A DNA stretch of 64,000 nucleotides from Phytophthora sp. 'mugwort' (taxonomy: Eukaryota > Oomycota > Peronosporomycetes > Peronosporales > Peronosporaceae). Positions 9,933 through 20,947 of this stretch are shown piece after piece (position 1 is the stretch's first letter; each line of letters opens with the position of its first letter). The stretch lies in contig JAUCEF010000004.1 of assembly GCA_033558025.1 (NCBI GenBank), positions 2,790,001-2,854,000 of the forward strand, in the 5' to 3' direction. A model generated the notes under the pieces. It was given only the letters and a program-made list of their open reading frames with translations, made no database searches and was not told the origin of the DNA. The position numbers and the translations under genes are program-made.

Positions 9933-10914
9933 GTGGAGGGCTGGACCAGCAAGGAGATCAGCCCCCCCGGCAACACGCTAGAAGACCGACAGAGGCCAAG
10001 AGCGTTGAAGGCGCTGGAAGATCAGCAGGTGAACGAGGAAGAGGAGAGGCGGGAAAACGAAGAGTCGCAAAATCCAGCATGGGAAGGTGCAAGGTCGCAA
10101 GAAAAATTAGGATCGGAGGACTCACCTGTTCCTGAAATCCCGCAATCCTCGGGGTTGGAGGACGAACCTCCCCTGTTCGAAAATATCCACCAATCAGAAC
10201 TACAAGAGGAGCACAGAGTAGGAGGGATTCATGGCCAGATCTCTGGCAGAAATTAGGAGCAGCGTGGCCGTCCAACGCTAAGGTACCATACCCGTTAGTG
10301 AGCAGTGGGACAGAAGAATGGATTGCGACAGTTAAGAAGGAGCCAAGCACATTAGTACATATACTTCAGAGCTTTCCGCATTCGGAGGAGCTATTGGTCA
10401 CATTAAGCGAGAAGGTGCTGGAAGCATGGACGTCGGGGTGGAGGCGAGACTGCCTGTACGACCGATTGGTGGCCTATCGTAGTCATAAGATGACCGCCCG
10501 ACGCAAAGATGGATTGATGAATGGAAAACCAAGTTGCTACGGCCGGCGCCGAACAATCAGTCATCGTTAACGGATAACAGAGACGACTGGATTCGGCTGC
10601 GTAATAGAAGTTATGGAGAAGATGAAGTGTTGAAATTATTTGACGTGGGCAACAAGTTGAGACTCGCACAGCACATCTTGTGTACGCTTATCTATGAGAA
10701 AGAAATCAGAGTTCTCACTGGACGTGAGGATGAGGTAGAGAACGGAGTTTTGACGCGACTGTCAAGACACATGTATGTGTTAAGAGCAGAGGAACGGTAT
10801 AGTATAGCCTACCATGCGGCAACGCACTCAGTAGATTGGTTTGCGGTAGCACGCTTCTTCGCCGCAGCTTTAGAGCAAGGGATAACGGAGCGGGACGTTC
10901 AGTATGAAGGGTAG
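9933..10914 (+). pseudogene. LINE ORF1-like region
   Basis: Three coding-like frames follow one another. The first is Glu/Arg-rich and probably coiled (9933-10256: EDQQVNEEEERRENEES). The second runs 10298-10570 (EEWIATVKKEPSTLVHIL). The third runs 10534-10914 (DEVLKLFDVGNKLRLAQHIL, then HSVDWFAVARFFAAAL). No zinc knuckle is seen. The position before the endonuclease argues for the RNA-binding ORF1 product. The composition matches proteins of oomycete LINEs, but I cannot name a domain. Confidence 0.5.
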
Positions 10915-11044
10915 CCATAGGCAAAAACCAACCCCCTCGAGAGGAAGTGGAAATGGGGCAGTCGGAGACGTCTATGAACGGCACGAATACTGCCAGGCAG
11001 GACAGGAGGAGACAAGAAGAAGCACAGGAAGAGGAGCAAAGCAG

Positions 11045-11815
11045 GAGAATGGGGACTTGAATCTCAAAGCGTGCGGGGTTTTATCGAGGAAAACAGGATG
11101 AAATGGATGGGGGCGTGGAGACGAACGCCTGTGAAGGAAGGACCAGTGGCATGGCTAATTCAGGAGACACATGTTAGCACGAAAGAAGAAGCGGTAGTAT
11201 TAGATGCAATCTGGATGAGGTTATGGGGGCACCACCTTAAGGAAGGAGGGCCGGATCTATCATACTGGAGTGTAGACGCAAGCAGAACAGGGGGAGTGGC
11301 CATTTTGATGAACCGGAGGTAGTGGACACAGTTCAACCGTGGCAACAAGACTAATGGACAAAGCGAGTCTTAGCGGTAAAACTAGGGAACCTACAAATAG
11401 TCAACGTCTACGCCCCAAACGATCACAAGGAACGAGAGCAGTTCTACGCTCACTTGAAAAGGTGGCAGATGCAAGAAACGGAGACAATACTGGCCGGGGA
11501 TTTCAATTGCGTGTTAATTCCAGCGCTTGATAGATTAGGAGGAGATCGAACAGGGAGACCGGAAAGTGCGGAATTGGTCGACCTATTGATCCAGCAGAAG
11601 TGGGAGGACGCATATACGATGGTGAGCAGTATTGATGGTGATGATGACGAATGGGAGCCGACTGAATTCTCCACATATTGGGGACCAGAGACGGCGAGTC
11701 GAATAGATAAGTTCTACATACTGGTCAACTGGGCGGCAAAACACAATGGGTCACGGAACAGAACCAGCAGCGCCGTCGGACCATCAGAGGGTACGGCTAC
11801 ATATACGAGATGATA
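11045..11815 (+). pseudogene. LINE endonuclease (APE-like, EEP fold)
   Basis: Pieces in two frames give the endonuclease motifs in order: VAWLIQETHVS with the catalytic QET-H near 11150-11180, TGGVAIL near 11290, ILAGDFNCVL with the DFN motif near 11488-11517, and ASRIDKFYI near 11694-11720. The closing S-D-H motif reads PSDHQRVRLH in another frame near 11772-11800. The enzyme would nick target DNA for reverse transcription. A stop after 11322 and a frameshift near 11340 inactivate it. Confidence 0.8.
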
Positions 11816-12389
11816 AAAAGGAACACCAGCAGAAGCGTTGTGAGAGACGAGTTACTAACCCGATACGAACAGCACAGCCGGACAGAGTGCAGGAGGAGCT
11901 GCTGGATGAGTTGTCAAAGAGGGAGTCGGAAAGGAGGAAACTGCACGGACAAAGGATGCAACAGTGAAACTATGTGTGGAGTGCATTCGGCAAATTGATA
12001 AAAGAGAGACCAGCAGGCGACAAGCAGTAATGCATAGAATCAATGCGCAGAACAGAGCACATATGCTAACGCGCCGAGACTTGCTAGAAGTATCTGCAGC
12101 GGAGGCGAGAGAAGCCCACCTGGTGCGGATGGGGAGCGCCTGGAGCGGACAGTGGAAACACTACGGTGGGATTTCAAACGGATCTCTAACTTGGAGCAGA
12201 ATCAAACTTTAACGGAGATCCAGCAGATCAACGGAGCCGGTTTCGTTAGAGCAATGAACACAGCGGACAAATTTGCTTCTGAATGGTAGCCTATACTCGG
12301 GTAGAACATAATATCACGAGGGCAGATGAGTTGGAACGAAACTTCGACAAGTTTTTCCAAATACCAGCCGCGTCGTCTCTCGGTACCGG

Positions 12390-13560
12390 ACAACGTAAAG
12401 CTGATGGAGGAAATCACGCAGAAGGAGGTAATCCAGGCCATCGCAGCGCTAAACAGGCATAAAGCAGCGGGGGCGGACGGGCTGAATAACGACTTTTTAA
12501 TGATGCACAAGCCGTGCTAGTTCCAGCCATGGTAGCAATTGGCAATGAACTGCTTACTGGAGGAGAACCACCGGAGTCATTCTTGGAAGAACTAATAATT
12601 CCGTTGAGAAAGAAGGGCGACTCCGTCGACGCCATGGATTATAGGCCGATCTCATTACTTCAAACTGGTTACAAATTTTCGCGAAAGTGATCACGACGAG
12701 AACGCAAGAGTAATAGCCATACCAATTGGAGAATCCCAGCAAGGATTCGTACCTGGAAGACAGATACTTAAAACGGTCATGATGATGCTAGCCATACTGG
12801 CAAAGGCCAATGCCGAGCCAGATTTAGAGGTAGCACTCAGTCAAATGATACTGCTACTAGACTTCAGAAAAGCGTATGATATAGTGGCGAGAGAATTTAT
12901 GTTCCTAGCTTACGGGAGTTTGGATTCTCACAGGAGATTGTGGCAATGATTCGCAAACTACACGAAGGTACCACAGTTCGTTTCCTAGTGAACGGAGAAT
13001 TATCGAAACCACAGGAAGTCATTTCCGGGATTAGGCAGGGTTGCCCCTTGGTACTATTGCGATTCATAATTGCCGTGGCTCGATATTCGTTGACGACTCA
13101 ACAGTATTTCTCAAGGAGGGGCGGCAGCTTTCTCGTGTGATGAGCATAGCGAAACAATTTAAGAAACTGTCAGGTTTCAGGTCCAGCCAACGAAAAGCGG
13201 TATAATTTTTCTAAATACGGCTGTAAACGTCCGAAACTTCTATGGTATACCAGCGGTAAAGCACTGAGCCACAGTGTGGTATCTTGGATATGCAGTAGGG
13301 ACTGGAAAGCTGATGGATGTAAATTGGACGATCCGAATTCGCAACTTCCAAAGACAACTGGCAACACGAATTGCCATCAGTGTTGCAAGCAGAGTTACGA
13401 TCCTCAATGTCATCATGCTCTCGTCGATATCATACACGGCAGCAGCATTTGAAATGCCACATTGGGCGGACAGCCAGATACGCAACTTGCAAGAACAATT
13501 TTTATGGAGGCATTCAACGAGCACAGAGGCCAGTCCGCATAAAATCAACCCTTGATTATT
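12390..13560 (+). pseudogene. LINE reverse transcriptase
   Basis: RT blocks occur in order: VIQAIAALNRHKAAGADGLNN near 12427-12490, [20 protein letters not shown] near 12588-12647, [10 protein letters not shown] near 12853-12880, [10 protein letters not shown] near 13025-13053 and the active site [11 protein letters not shown] near 13082-13115. The thumb-like segment at 13274-13555 follows. The VDD catalytic pair is intact. Several frameshifts and stops separate the blocks. Confidence 0.85.
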
Positions 13561-13879
13561 GTACACGTCGAAACAAGCAGGAGGAGTTGGACTGGTCTCG
13601 GTGAAATTGCTTGTAAGACCCCAAAACAGGTTAAGCACACAATGCAATGGCTAATTCAACGCAGAGATATTTACTACGCTGCATGGCGGTCATAGGCCTT
13701 TAGAGAGGCAACGCAACAGTGGAAGGAAGGAATATCACCCAGGAGCGAATTAAACCATTATAACAGAAGGACAAATAAGACACCAGGTAATTCGTTGCAG
13801 CAACTTTTAGGGGCCTGGGTCCAACCCAGTCCAGCAGATATAGGAGACTAGAAACGAACAGACCACCGGGAACTAGAAA

Positions 13880-15285
13880 ACATGGCGCGGACGGCCGTCA
13901 ACTGGACAACGGTGGAGGAATGGTTTGTAGAATCCCGACACAACTGCCGAACCGAGGACAAACAAGGACGGAGGAGGAGAACCGGTTCTGGCCGACGTTC
14001 TATTGAAATGATAACCCATTGTGGATCAAACAGGCAATATGCTGACTACGAAGAAATACGACAGAATTCGAGCGTGGTCAAGCTAAACATTCAGCGCTTA
14101 GGGGCAAAAACATACTCGATGATCATACCGACGGAAGGCCAAAAGGCACACCAGCAAGCCAAGCTGAGACGGTGGGCGATAGCACTCCTCGGTAGCTCGC
14201 TGAAGATGGCGATCCGGGCAGGACTACAAGTTGGGACGGAAGTACAGATTAGAATCCCACCCAAGTTGCACAATGATTACATCTGGGAAGCAAGGGAGGA
14301 AGGGCGCATAAGGGACGACTGCCCAACTGTCCAACAAAACCGGCTGAAATCATCGAGTTGGAACAAATGACGAATGGGATCCATTGGAGGGTGAAACACC
14401 GGAAGAGGACAAGACGACGGTGGCAGCAGATATACAGAATTTACGGAGATTTGAACGAGAAGGGAGCGTAGTTTATTTGCGCACCCGCGTCTTCATCGAT
14501 TACCGTGGGTGCTGTCGGACGCAATCGCGAACAGACACGTGGTAAAGGTTATCAAGAAGCAACCCTTCAAGAGATACAAAAGAAAAGGAACAGTGCTGGA
14601 AAGAACGATCAAGACGTTGCAAAACTCAGCAGGTAGTAGCGAATGGCAGGCAGCTGCATTACTAAAAACGCCGAGGAGTGTCTGGGCGCACAACAACGAA
14701 CTCACGGAATATCAAGTTTGGGTGGCGTACCGAGTCTCTCTACGAACTCAACCTGTTTCATGAGGGCAGTATACTGAACAGTAGATGCAGGAGAGTGCAA
14801 GGCTGTAGTGAGACAAAGAAGACACTGGAACACGTCTTTTGGTAGTGCCCTTGTGCGCAGGCGTGTTGGCAGAAACTCATCTGTCACTGGACGGGAGAAC
14901 GATGGGAATCGGCAGCATTCAAGGCTTCATAACCAACTGTGCAAGTTGTTTAGCACCGAGATTATCTCGAGGGACATCGGCACGTCTAAAAGGCGAACAC
15001 CCGAATGACGAAGAACAATACCAGGTCGAGTGGAAGCGCATGTGGCGCATACTCAGCCGCGTATGTATTACATGCTTATGGATCCAGAGGAACCGCGTGG
15101 TGTTTCAACAAGAAGAGGTATCAGTAGATGAAAGCGTGGTCGAATTCTGGGCAACAGGAATGAGACAGCTTAAGGCCCTAGCGAAGCGAGAACGTAGGCG
15201 CCCGGAAAAATTATCCAAGGGACTCGATCACTGCAGTGCCAGTACGCATTGGGGCGACGGCCTAGAGAGCAATCACCACAAGTGA
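13880..15285 (+). pseudogene. LINE C-terminal region with Cys/His motif
   Basis: Frames at 13882-14370 and 14509-14763 lead into a Cys/His cluster split over frames. It has CRRVQGCSETKKTLEHVFW near 14786-14845, followed by CPCAQACWQKL near 14848-14880, which is the zf-RVT type arrangement found after LINE RTs. It ends with the 14839-15285 frame, which contains ITCLWIQRNRVVFQQEE. This region probably binds element RNA or the target. It is non-functional because of frame changes. Confidence 0.65.
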
Positions 15286-15409
15286 TAATCCCGTACAACC
15301 ACCGGACCGGCATGCGGAACCGGCGTTGCTGACCAGGCTAAGGATCTACCAGACATCTAGTCGCCCATAAGGGCCAAATAGAAAAGTCTGCCCCTCTCTG
15401 ACCTATCTT

Positions 15410-15855
15410 CCTGTCTAGAGCACACTGGCGCTGCAGCAGCCGCAACGTCATGTTCGTCTACAAGCTGTCTGTAGCACTTACTGTAGCCGCTCGCAATGGT
15501 CTCGCTCGAGATTGTCCCATGCCTCGCGAATCCACTTGGCTATGGCGATGCAATATGAGGCCTTCATCGAAAACGAAGTGCCCGGCGAACGAGCACGCAG
15601 CTGGTCTCGTAAGCTAGCAACCCAGCAAGCCTAAGACGTGCCTTAGTGGCCTATTCCAGGGTTTTAGGGTTTAAGAAATTACGAAAGGGTGATACATCGC
15701 GCCTTCAGAGTCCCCTAGAAGCATAACAGTAGCCATTGCCTTCGACTTGCTTGCAAACTTAACCCAGACCGTTTCGGTCCCTTCTTGTTGAAGGTTTTAG
15801 TTGGCAGAAATTAAAAAAGGCGGCTAAACCTTAGCGCAGACTTTTAGTTACGTAC
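15410..15855. other. Intergenic, nothing recognised
   Basis: No open frame with coding character and no repeat structure was seen between the LINE 3' end and the pogo-like remnant. Confidence 0.4.
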
Positions 15856-15859
15856 ACAT

Positions 15860-16536
15860 ATAGATCAATTTCAAGTAACGAGCAGTACCTTTCTGATCAG
15901 TGTTGTATACTTTGTGACACCTAGCTCTTGCTTCGTTCTCTTGACTTCGTCAGCAATGCATCGGCAATCTTGTCGATCTCTTGTGGGGTTTTCTGCCCCT
16001 GGCGCGTCCAAGTTCTCATTGCAAGCCTATGGCGGGCCCTAAATGCAGTTGACCAGCTCCAAGAAATTTAAACCCTTCTACTGCGTACTCTATAGCCAGA
16101 TCTTAAGCCTTTTATTCTAGCATCATTGTTGAAATGGGCACGCCCTCCTTTCGTAGATCATTTACCCACACAGGTAACTTCTCCTCTGCCTCTAGCTATA
16201 TTACAGTACCTATACCTTTCGGTCTTGCCTTCCTTTTGTCGCCTCCCCTAATTCCCTTGAACTGCGCTTTAAGCTTGCCCCTATTGCGAAGCCACGACTC
16301 AACCAGCTTTCGCCGGGAGGTGTAGGAAATCCCGTTGAGCTCAGATCAGGAAAAAAATCGCGAATAGCCTTTGCGATATCTGGCGGGTTGCCCAGAGCAT
16401 TGAGCACGGCGATCTTCTGCCTAGCGGTGAACGGCGTATGACATTTGCCTGGCACAGCTTGAAGTGGCATTGCCAATTGAATGACTTTGAGCGCGACCCA
16501 CAAATATAAACCGGTAATAAAACCGATATTTTTCAT
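15860..16536 (-). pseudogene. pogo/Tigger-like transposase, N-terminal half, decayed
   Basis: From an ATG at 16536, the minus strand reads a transposase DNA-binding region with FTARQKIAVLNALGNPPDI (helix-turn-helix, about residues 36-54). In shifted frames follow RRKLVESWLRNRGKLKAQF, LPVWVNDLRKEGVPISTMML (CENP-B-type second helix region), FRARHRLAMRTWTRQGQ and finally YNTDQKG. The last matches the first DDE Asp strand (YNADQTG in relatives). In-frame stops and frameshifts are frequent. The catalytic half is absent here. Confidence 0.65.
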
Positions 16537-16708
16537 TTGCCGTTACGTGCCGAGGGATTTCGAAATGCAGAAATCGAGCAATGCTTGGCTGACTGTTATA
16601 TGCAGGCGACCACTATAAGCCAGGGAAGTCAGTATGGTTTGCCGGCTTTGATCCCGTTTTAATGAGACCGCCAGCCGATCGCCATTTGTTTGGCGATGCC
16701 GGAATCCC

Positions 16709-17060
16709 GCATGAAATCCTTCACCGCGCGTGAGAAGCTAAACGCCGCGACAACCCTAGAGATATCCAGCGATGCTCGGAAGGTAAGCAAGGATTGCTTC
16801 CCTCACTTAGGTGACGATGCCTATGAATCGCGACGAAAGCTTTTCTTGTGATGGTTACACGACAAGGGCAAGCTCGGACAACAGTGCGTGTAAAGAACGG
16901 CAGTCGCGAGAGAGAAAAAACGGCCAACAAGTATAGGTACAAAGCTGCCTCCAGCACCCAAAGAGGAACTAGTTAGGTGAATTAATGATCTTCGTAAAGA
17001 AGGCGTTACAATTTCATCCAAGATGCTAGCGATAGAGGCAAAGTATCTCGCGACGACTAC
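16709..17060 (+). pseudogene. Second pogo-like transposase N-terminus, opposite orientation
   Basis: Starting at ATG 16709, the plus strand encodes the same domain as 15860-16536: FTAREKLNAATTLEISSDA, SRRKLFL followed by a stop, DKGKLGQQC, KLPPAPKEELVR, then INDLRKEGVTISSKMLAIEA. The two copies lie head to head with only 172 bp between their ATGs. They are diverged from one another, so this is not a recent inverted duplication. Confidence 0.6.
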
Positions 17061-17228
17061 AGTGTGGATAATTTCGAGGCGCCGTGTAGGACGATGCTAA
17101 CCTAGCAGCAACCGATTTAATGAAAGCATCGCTCAGCATTGTGCTATTGATGCATGTGCTGGCGAGATCTGCGCAGCAACACGGAACAGCACTGTCAGCT
17201 ACAACACAACACCGCCCTCCCGCTAAAA

Positions 17229-17661
17229 CTAACCCACGTACTCACCGTGGGAGCGCACCGTCACGTTAGTGATATGGAGGCGCTCGCACAGCTCCTTGTC
17301 TCTTTTCACGTAGGCGAGCAGCATATCCTCCCCGTTGAAGTAGTCGACCCCTTCCTTGCCCCCACGAAGCTTGCGCCCGGGCTTCACGTAGGTTGAGCTA
17401 GGACAGAATACAAGCACGTCAGTTGCATATCTACCCCCCACATTTAGAGGTCACGTACTGGATCTGGAGGCCTTTCGCTGGCTTCCACGTCCAGCCATCT
17501 TTCGGAGCAGCGGCCACACCGCATTGAAATCCATCATGAACGCCATTTCTTCTTCTTGCCGCGCGAAATGAAGAATGAGTGGCAGCGGCAAAAGGGGGAA
17601 CCGATATGTGGATATTTTCTGAAATACGGCCCACGCTTATGCGCGGTAGTTCAAACCACAT
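17229..17661 (-). pseudogene. Oomycete GW..YVKPG..GVDYF repeat-domain gene fragment, spliced
   Basis: The minus strand encodes a domain I know only as recurring in oomycete hypothetical proteins: FNAVWPLLRK, GWTWKPAKGLQI, then YVKPGRKLRGGKEGVDYFNG and EDMLLAYVKRDKELCERL. The last two blocks join in frame only if an intron at 17458-17398 (61 nt; GTACGT...CCTAG) is removed. A one-base frame change separates PLLRK from DGWTWKP, so the copy is probably broken or contains a sequence error. A strong donor, GGTGAGT, at 17245 suggests a further downstream exon that I cannot place. Function unknown. Confidence 0.55.
17398..17458 (-). other. Inferred 61-nt intron
   Basis: The donor GTACGTGACC and acceptor TTCTGTCCTAG lie on the minus strand. 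Removing them restores a continuous conserved domain (KGLQI joined to STYVKPG). The retained splice sites show the copy derives from genomic DNA, not a processed transcript. Confidence 0.6.
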
Positions 17662-17829
17662 GTTATTGACGTCCCATAGGGTAATTCTATTATAACACGT
17701 GGACCAATCATGTCCCTCGTATATATGGGAAGGGACGAAGCTTTCGTTTTGCGGAAATTAAGACATAGTGAAATAAAGTCATTATTTTGCTGACCGAACA
17801 GCATAAAACCGTGTTGCAAGGCTCCGCGG

Positions 17830-18390
17830 CCAAGGGTTCACGCTTTCTCGATAAGCAACCATGATTGCGAATAAGGGATGCAAGAACAGCATTAATCTAG
17901 GTAAAGGGGAGGGCAAGCAAGAAGAGATGACTAAATTCGCTAATATTATAAGCCTCATTGATGTGAGTATGTAAGTTTTAGCCCGGAAGCGTCCGTGCTT
18001 CCGGTATTTAAAACAGCCAGATGGGTGCCACATGAGGCCCATGCTGGACATTGATCAAGCAATTGCGTCTCTTGGACGAATACTCACAAGTTACAATAAG
18101 CTGCAAAAAAAAAAAAAATCAGACTTACTAGTGTTGACTCAGTAAGAAATTATTCGTACTGCCAGGTCATGCAGATGGAGTTTTACCCCGCGATGTACGT
18201 GGCGACGTCAATTAAAGCGGTGGAAAAAACAAGTATTATCACTTTACTCGTCGTCGCGGATTTGCAGCCAATCTGTCTACACGTTTTAATCGACGGCCCA
18301 TACCATTCAGCACCATCATTTCTTACTGTACTATAATAGCACATCACTTCAGCCACCATCACTCATGTTGCCCAACTGCAACGAATGCGA
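17830..18390. other. Intergenic/upstream region of the HAD-like gene
   Basis: An 89-codon minus frame at 17782-18051 shows no family resemblance and is not called. There is an A-run at 18105-18117. Nothing else is recognised. Confidence 0.4.
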
Positions 18391-18396
18391 TAACTT

Positions 18397-18434
18397 CCAA
18401 TCAGAACACGTAGAAACAACACGAAACGACCAAT
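18397..18434 (+). promoter_or_regulatory. Pair of CCAAT boxes upstream of the HAD-like gene
   Basis: Two CCAATCAG elements start at 18397 and 18430, 33 bp apart, about 115-150 bp before the ATG at 18549. CCAAT boxes of this form bind NF-Y type factors in eukaryotes. The assignment is positional only. Confidence 0.45.
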
Positions 18435-18548
18435 CAGCATCTGTTTTAGCGCCCTAACGGAAGCCCGCTCGTAGCGTTCTTCTGGCATTCTGCAACTTGC
18501 CTTCAACCTGCCACGGAAGACATTTCTTCCAGAAAATCTTTTACAATA

Positions 18549-19388
18549 ATGAACCAAGACATATTGGACTTCCTCCTTGCCAACGATCCACTCAGCTGTC
18601 TGCACTCACCAGCCATGCCAAACAATACTATAATGTCCCAAGCCATGGTCTCATCCTTCTCCATGGACGTGTCTGCCTATTCCAGCGACCTGTACGAGTA
18701 CCCGGCGACCAACGGACCCGCTAATGGTCTGCTCAACGCCTTCGTCATGTGCTGGGAGAACGTTCTGGTGCCAACTAAGTGGATGCGTCAACATCTCGGG
18801 CTCAAACCTTCAGTGCAAGCCCTTCAAGCTGCCAAGCAACGGGTGCTGCGCACTCCGAACCTCCAAGCGGCACTTGCCACAGTCGAGCAAAATCTCATCC
18901 AGTTGCTCAACTCAGTGTCAAGCTATGGTCCGCTCTTTATCGTAAGTGAAGAGAGCGTGCAGTTCGTCGAAGCGATGTGCAGGACCTTCTTCCCGAGGCT
19001 GGCATTCTGTCTCGACAGCACGACCACGATGACCAGTGTACATGTTATTGGAGCTCCTAGCAGGTTTCAGTCTGCAGCAGAGAAGTCCACGTGGAGAGTC
19101 AATCTGCTGCAGAGTTTGTGTCGTGAGCGACTATTCGGTGGAGCACCGCGGAGACTATTTGACCCTCGCGCTGGCAGATTTGGACTTGTGGTGGTGAGCC
19201 CGCACCGAACAGACATCGCTGCGTGTGGGGACGCGTACAAGGCTGCCCCGTACGTAATCGCCAAGAGTATACACGTGCAGAATGCAAGGAACCTTCCGCT
19301 TGAAGAGTTCACGCTCCATCTACGCACACTAGCAGAGTACGTCCCACAGGCAACACCTTGTGATACCAGCTTCGCTATTCAACTGTAA
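18549..19388 (+). CDS. HAD-superfamily-like protein with degenerate catalytic motifs
   Basis: A single-exon ATG-initiated gene of 279 aa. It resembles a protist HAD-like family. WENVLVPTKWM (residues 69-79) stands where relatives have a WDDTLLPTSW-type nucleophile motif. YGPLFIVSEESVQFVEAM (126-143) matches the second motif, usually ending in TN. VHVIGAP with STWRVNLL (164-186) matches the SAR...WK region. VVVSPHRTDIAAC (214-226) stands where a GDS-type motif is expected. The Asp nucleophile and the GDS acid are both absent, so it may be a catalytically dead paralogue. Remaining residues are low in identifiable motifs. No signal peptide or membrane segment is obvious. Two CCAAT boxes lie upstream. 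Coding status is strong, family moderate, function unknown. Confidence 0.75.
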   Translation: MNQDILDFLLANDPLSCLHSPAMPNNTIMSQAMVSSFSMDVSAYSSDLYEYPATNGPANGLLNAFVMCWENVLVPTKWMRQHLGLKPSVQALQAAKQRVLRTPNLQAALATVEQNLIQLLNSVSSYGPLFIVSEESVQFVEAMCRTFFPRLAFCLDSTTTMTSVHVIGAPSRFQSAAEKSTWRVNLLQSLCRERLFGGAPRRLFDPRAGRFGLVVVSPHRTDIAACGDAYKAAPYVIAKSIHVQNARNLPLEEFTLHLRTLAEYVPQATPCDTSFAIQL

Positions 19389-19685
19389 TATCGTACAAGC
19401 TTTCTTGATTCTCGTGTGTAATTAATTACTTTAAGGTATTTTTTGTCGCTTCTTCATCTTAGAATGGTAAGTTACTACTACAGGGATTAGAATTCATATT
19501 AGGAAATGTTATAAGCCTTGAAATATACCGACTTCATTCTTAAAAAAATGTTCTCAGCTCGCTTGTGAGGGTGTCGGTCGTCTATGCTGACGTTGTTGCC
19601 AGTCTTGGTGCGCCAACTCCATCTGTCAAGACAACAGGCACAAGCGTTAGTTCGTCGCTAGACGCTTTACGAGTTTTTTTATTCG

Positions 19686-20947
19686 CTATACATGGGTGCG
19701 CACCTTCTTAAAGTGACTAGCGGCGTCGACGAGAGCTTCATCTGTAGCTCTTCGGGCTCGTGACAATGCAAGACTGCGCCTTTCGCGGAATCTGCTGGTA
19801 GTGCCTCCCTCGCCGCCTTCTGCCAATTGCTCTCGCGTTCTTGACGTTAGAGCTGTGAGTTGCAGTTTCCATTTGGACATTCGGTCGCTGCGCTGCTTCT
19901 CGTAGTCTGTGAGGTTGAACACCGCTTTGTCCTCTGCTTCGAACAATTCCTGCTTCTCTAGAAGATCCTGTTCGTGTTGAGGTAGCTCCACTTCGACCTG
20001 CAAGGCTCGATACTGATCCATCGGTGAGTGGAGAGTGCGCAGAGGTAAGACGGCCACGTGACGTTCCGAGACTGAGACTCCGTTCTCAATCAACGATGAC
20101 GCTGTCAATGACGCTGCTTCCGTTGCAAAAGTTGAGGTGGGACGTCGGAACTGATCAACTTGTATGAGGTTTGGCAATCGCTCGAAGAAAAGGTAAGCGT
20201 AAGCTGGCATATGCCGGATAAATGGGTTCCCAGCCAGCCGCAGGATGCGAAGAGATTCTGGAAAGTCGCTAACGTCAAAGTCTTCAATGTAGTTCATCGA
20301 CAAGTCTAAAAACTTGAGCTTTAGTTACACAAAAGGCGTCAGTTAACATGGCAAACCATGATCTAAAGTAATGTACAACTTACATTATCAAGATGTTTGA
20401 GGTTCTTGACTTTACGTATTCTGTTGCCGGCAAGTGCAAGGAACGTGAGCTGTTTGTGGTCATCAAGTGCTTCGATCGTCTCGATCAAATTATACTGGAG
20501 ATACAGCTCTTCCACGTGGGTGAACGCGTCTAAATTCTCAATCTTGCCAATGTCCAGCCAGTCCAACCGCAGTAGTTTCTTGCGCAGCATCGCTTCAATC
20601 TCTTGGTCTTCCTCTTCGGGTGGTCTCAAGCGTGTGGACTTCTTTGACAGTGCGAGACACTCTCGGATGAGCTTCATACTCAATTGAATGGGCCGTTCAT
20701 TCTCCGCCGGTGTGTTCATGGCCATGCCCTCCATTTCTTCCTCTAGAGCTGCCATCTCGGCATCGGGGTCTGCCTGTTCTACATCTACTTCCTCACTACA
20801 CTCGGTCGTGGCACTTGACAACTGAGAGGAGCGCGATCCCTTGAGCCCGAGACTCGCTAGCCAACGCTTGTCTCGAGACGCCATAACTCGCTCGAGCGCT
20901 TGTTGGTCCTCAATGCGGCGGACGTTCAATGTTGCGAATAGCTCCAT
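19686..20947 (-). CDS. LRRC46: Leucine-rich repeat protein, LRRC46-like (flagellar)
   Basis: Two exons (20947-20384 and 20318-19686) joined across a 65-nt intron give 398 aa from the first in-frame ATG. About four SDS22-type LRRs span the splice: LLRLDWLDIGKIENLDAF, VEELYLQYNLIETIEAL, LTFLALAGNRIRKVKNLKHL and LKFLDLSMNYIEDF. These are followed by LRILRLAGNP and a capping YLFFERLPNLIQVDQF. This order and the D-F-P-x-S-L spacing match LRRC46, a cilium/sperm-flagellum LRR protein. The N-terminal part is acidic, the C-terminal part charged and helical. A longer N-terminus from ATG 21107 would need a second, weak-donor intron (GTGGTG...TTCAG) and stays in frame. It is divergent from a SPATA17-like gene. 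Confidence 0.85.
20319..20383 (-). other. Intron of the LRRC46-like gene (65 nt)
   Basis: The donor GTAAGTTGTA and acceptor TAACTAAAG lie on the minus strand. Joining them gives LDN-LKFLDL, which completes a canonical LRR, so the splice is well supported. Confidence 0.85.

Larger units (their letters stand above)
9860..15400 (+). mobile_element. Non-LTR retrotransposon (LINE, APE-RT type), decayed
   Basis: An ORF1-like region, an apurinic/apyrimidinic-type endonuclease, a reverse transcriptase with FVDD and a C-terminal Cys/His region follow in the order of L1/Tad-like LINEs. There are no LTRs. Every domain is broken by frameshifts. No clear poly(A) tail or target duplication was found, so the ends are approximate; the 3' end is placed soon after the last coding-like sequence at 15285. 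Confidence 0.8.
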
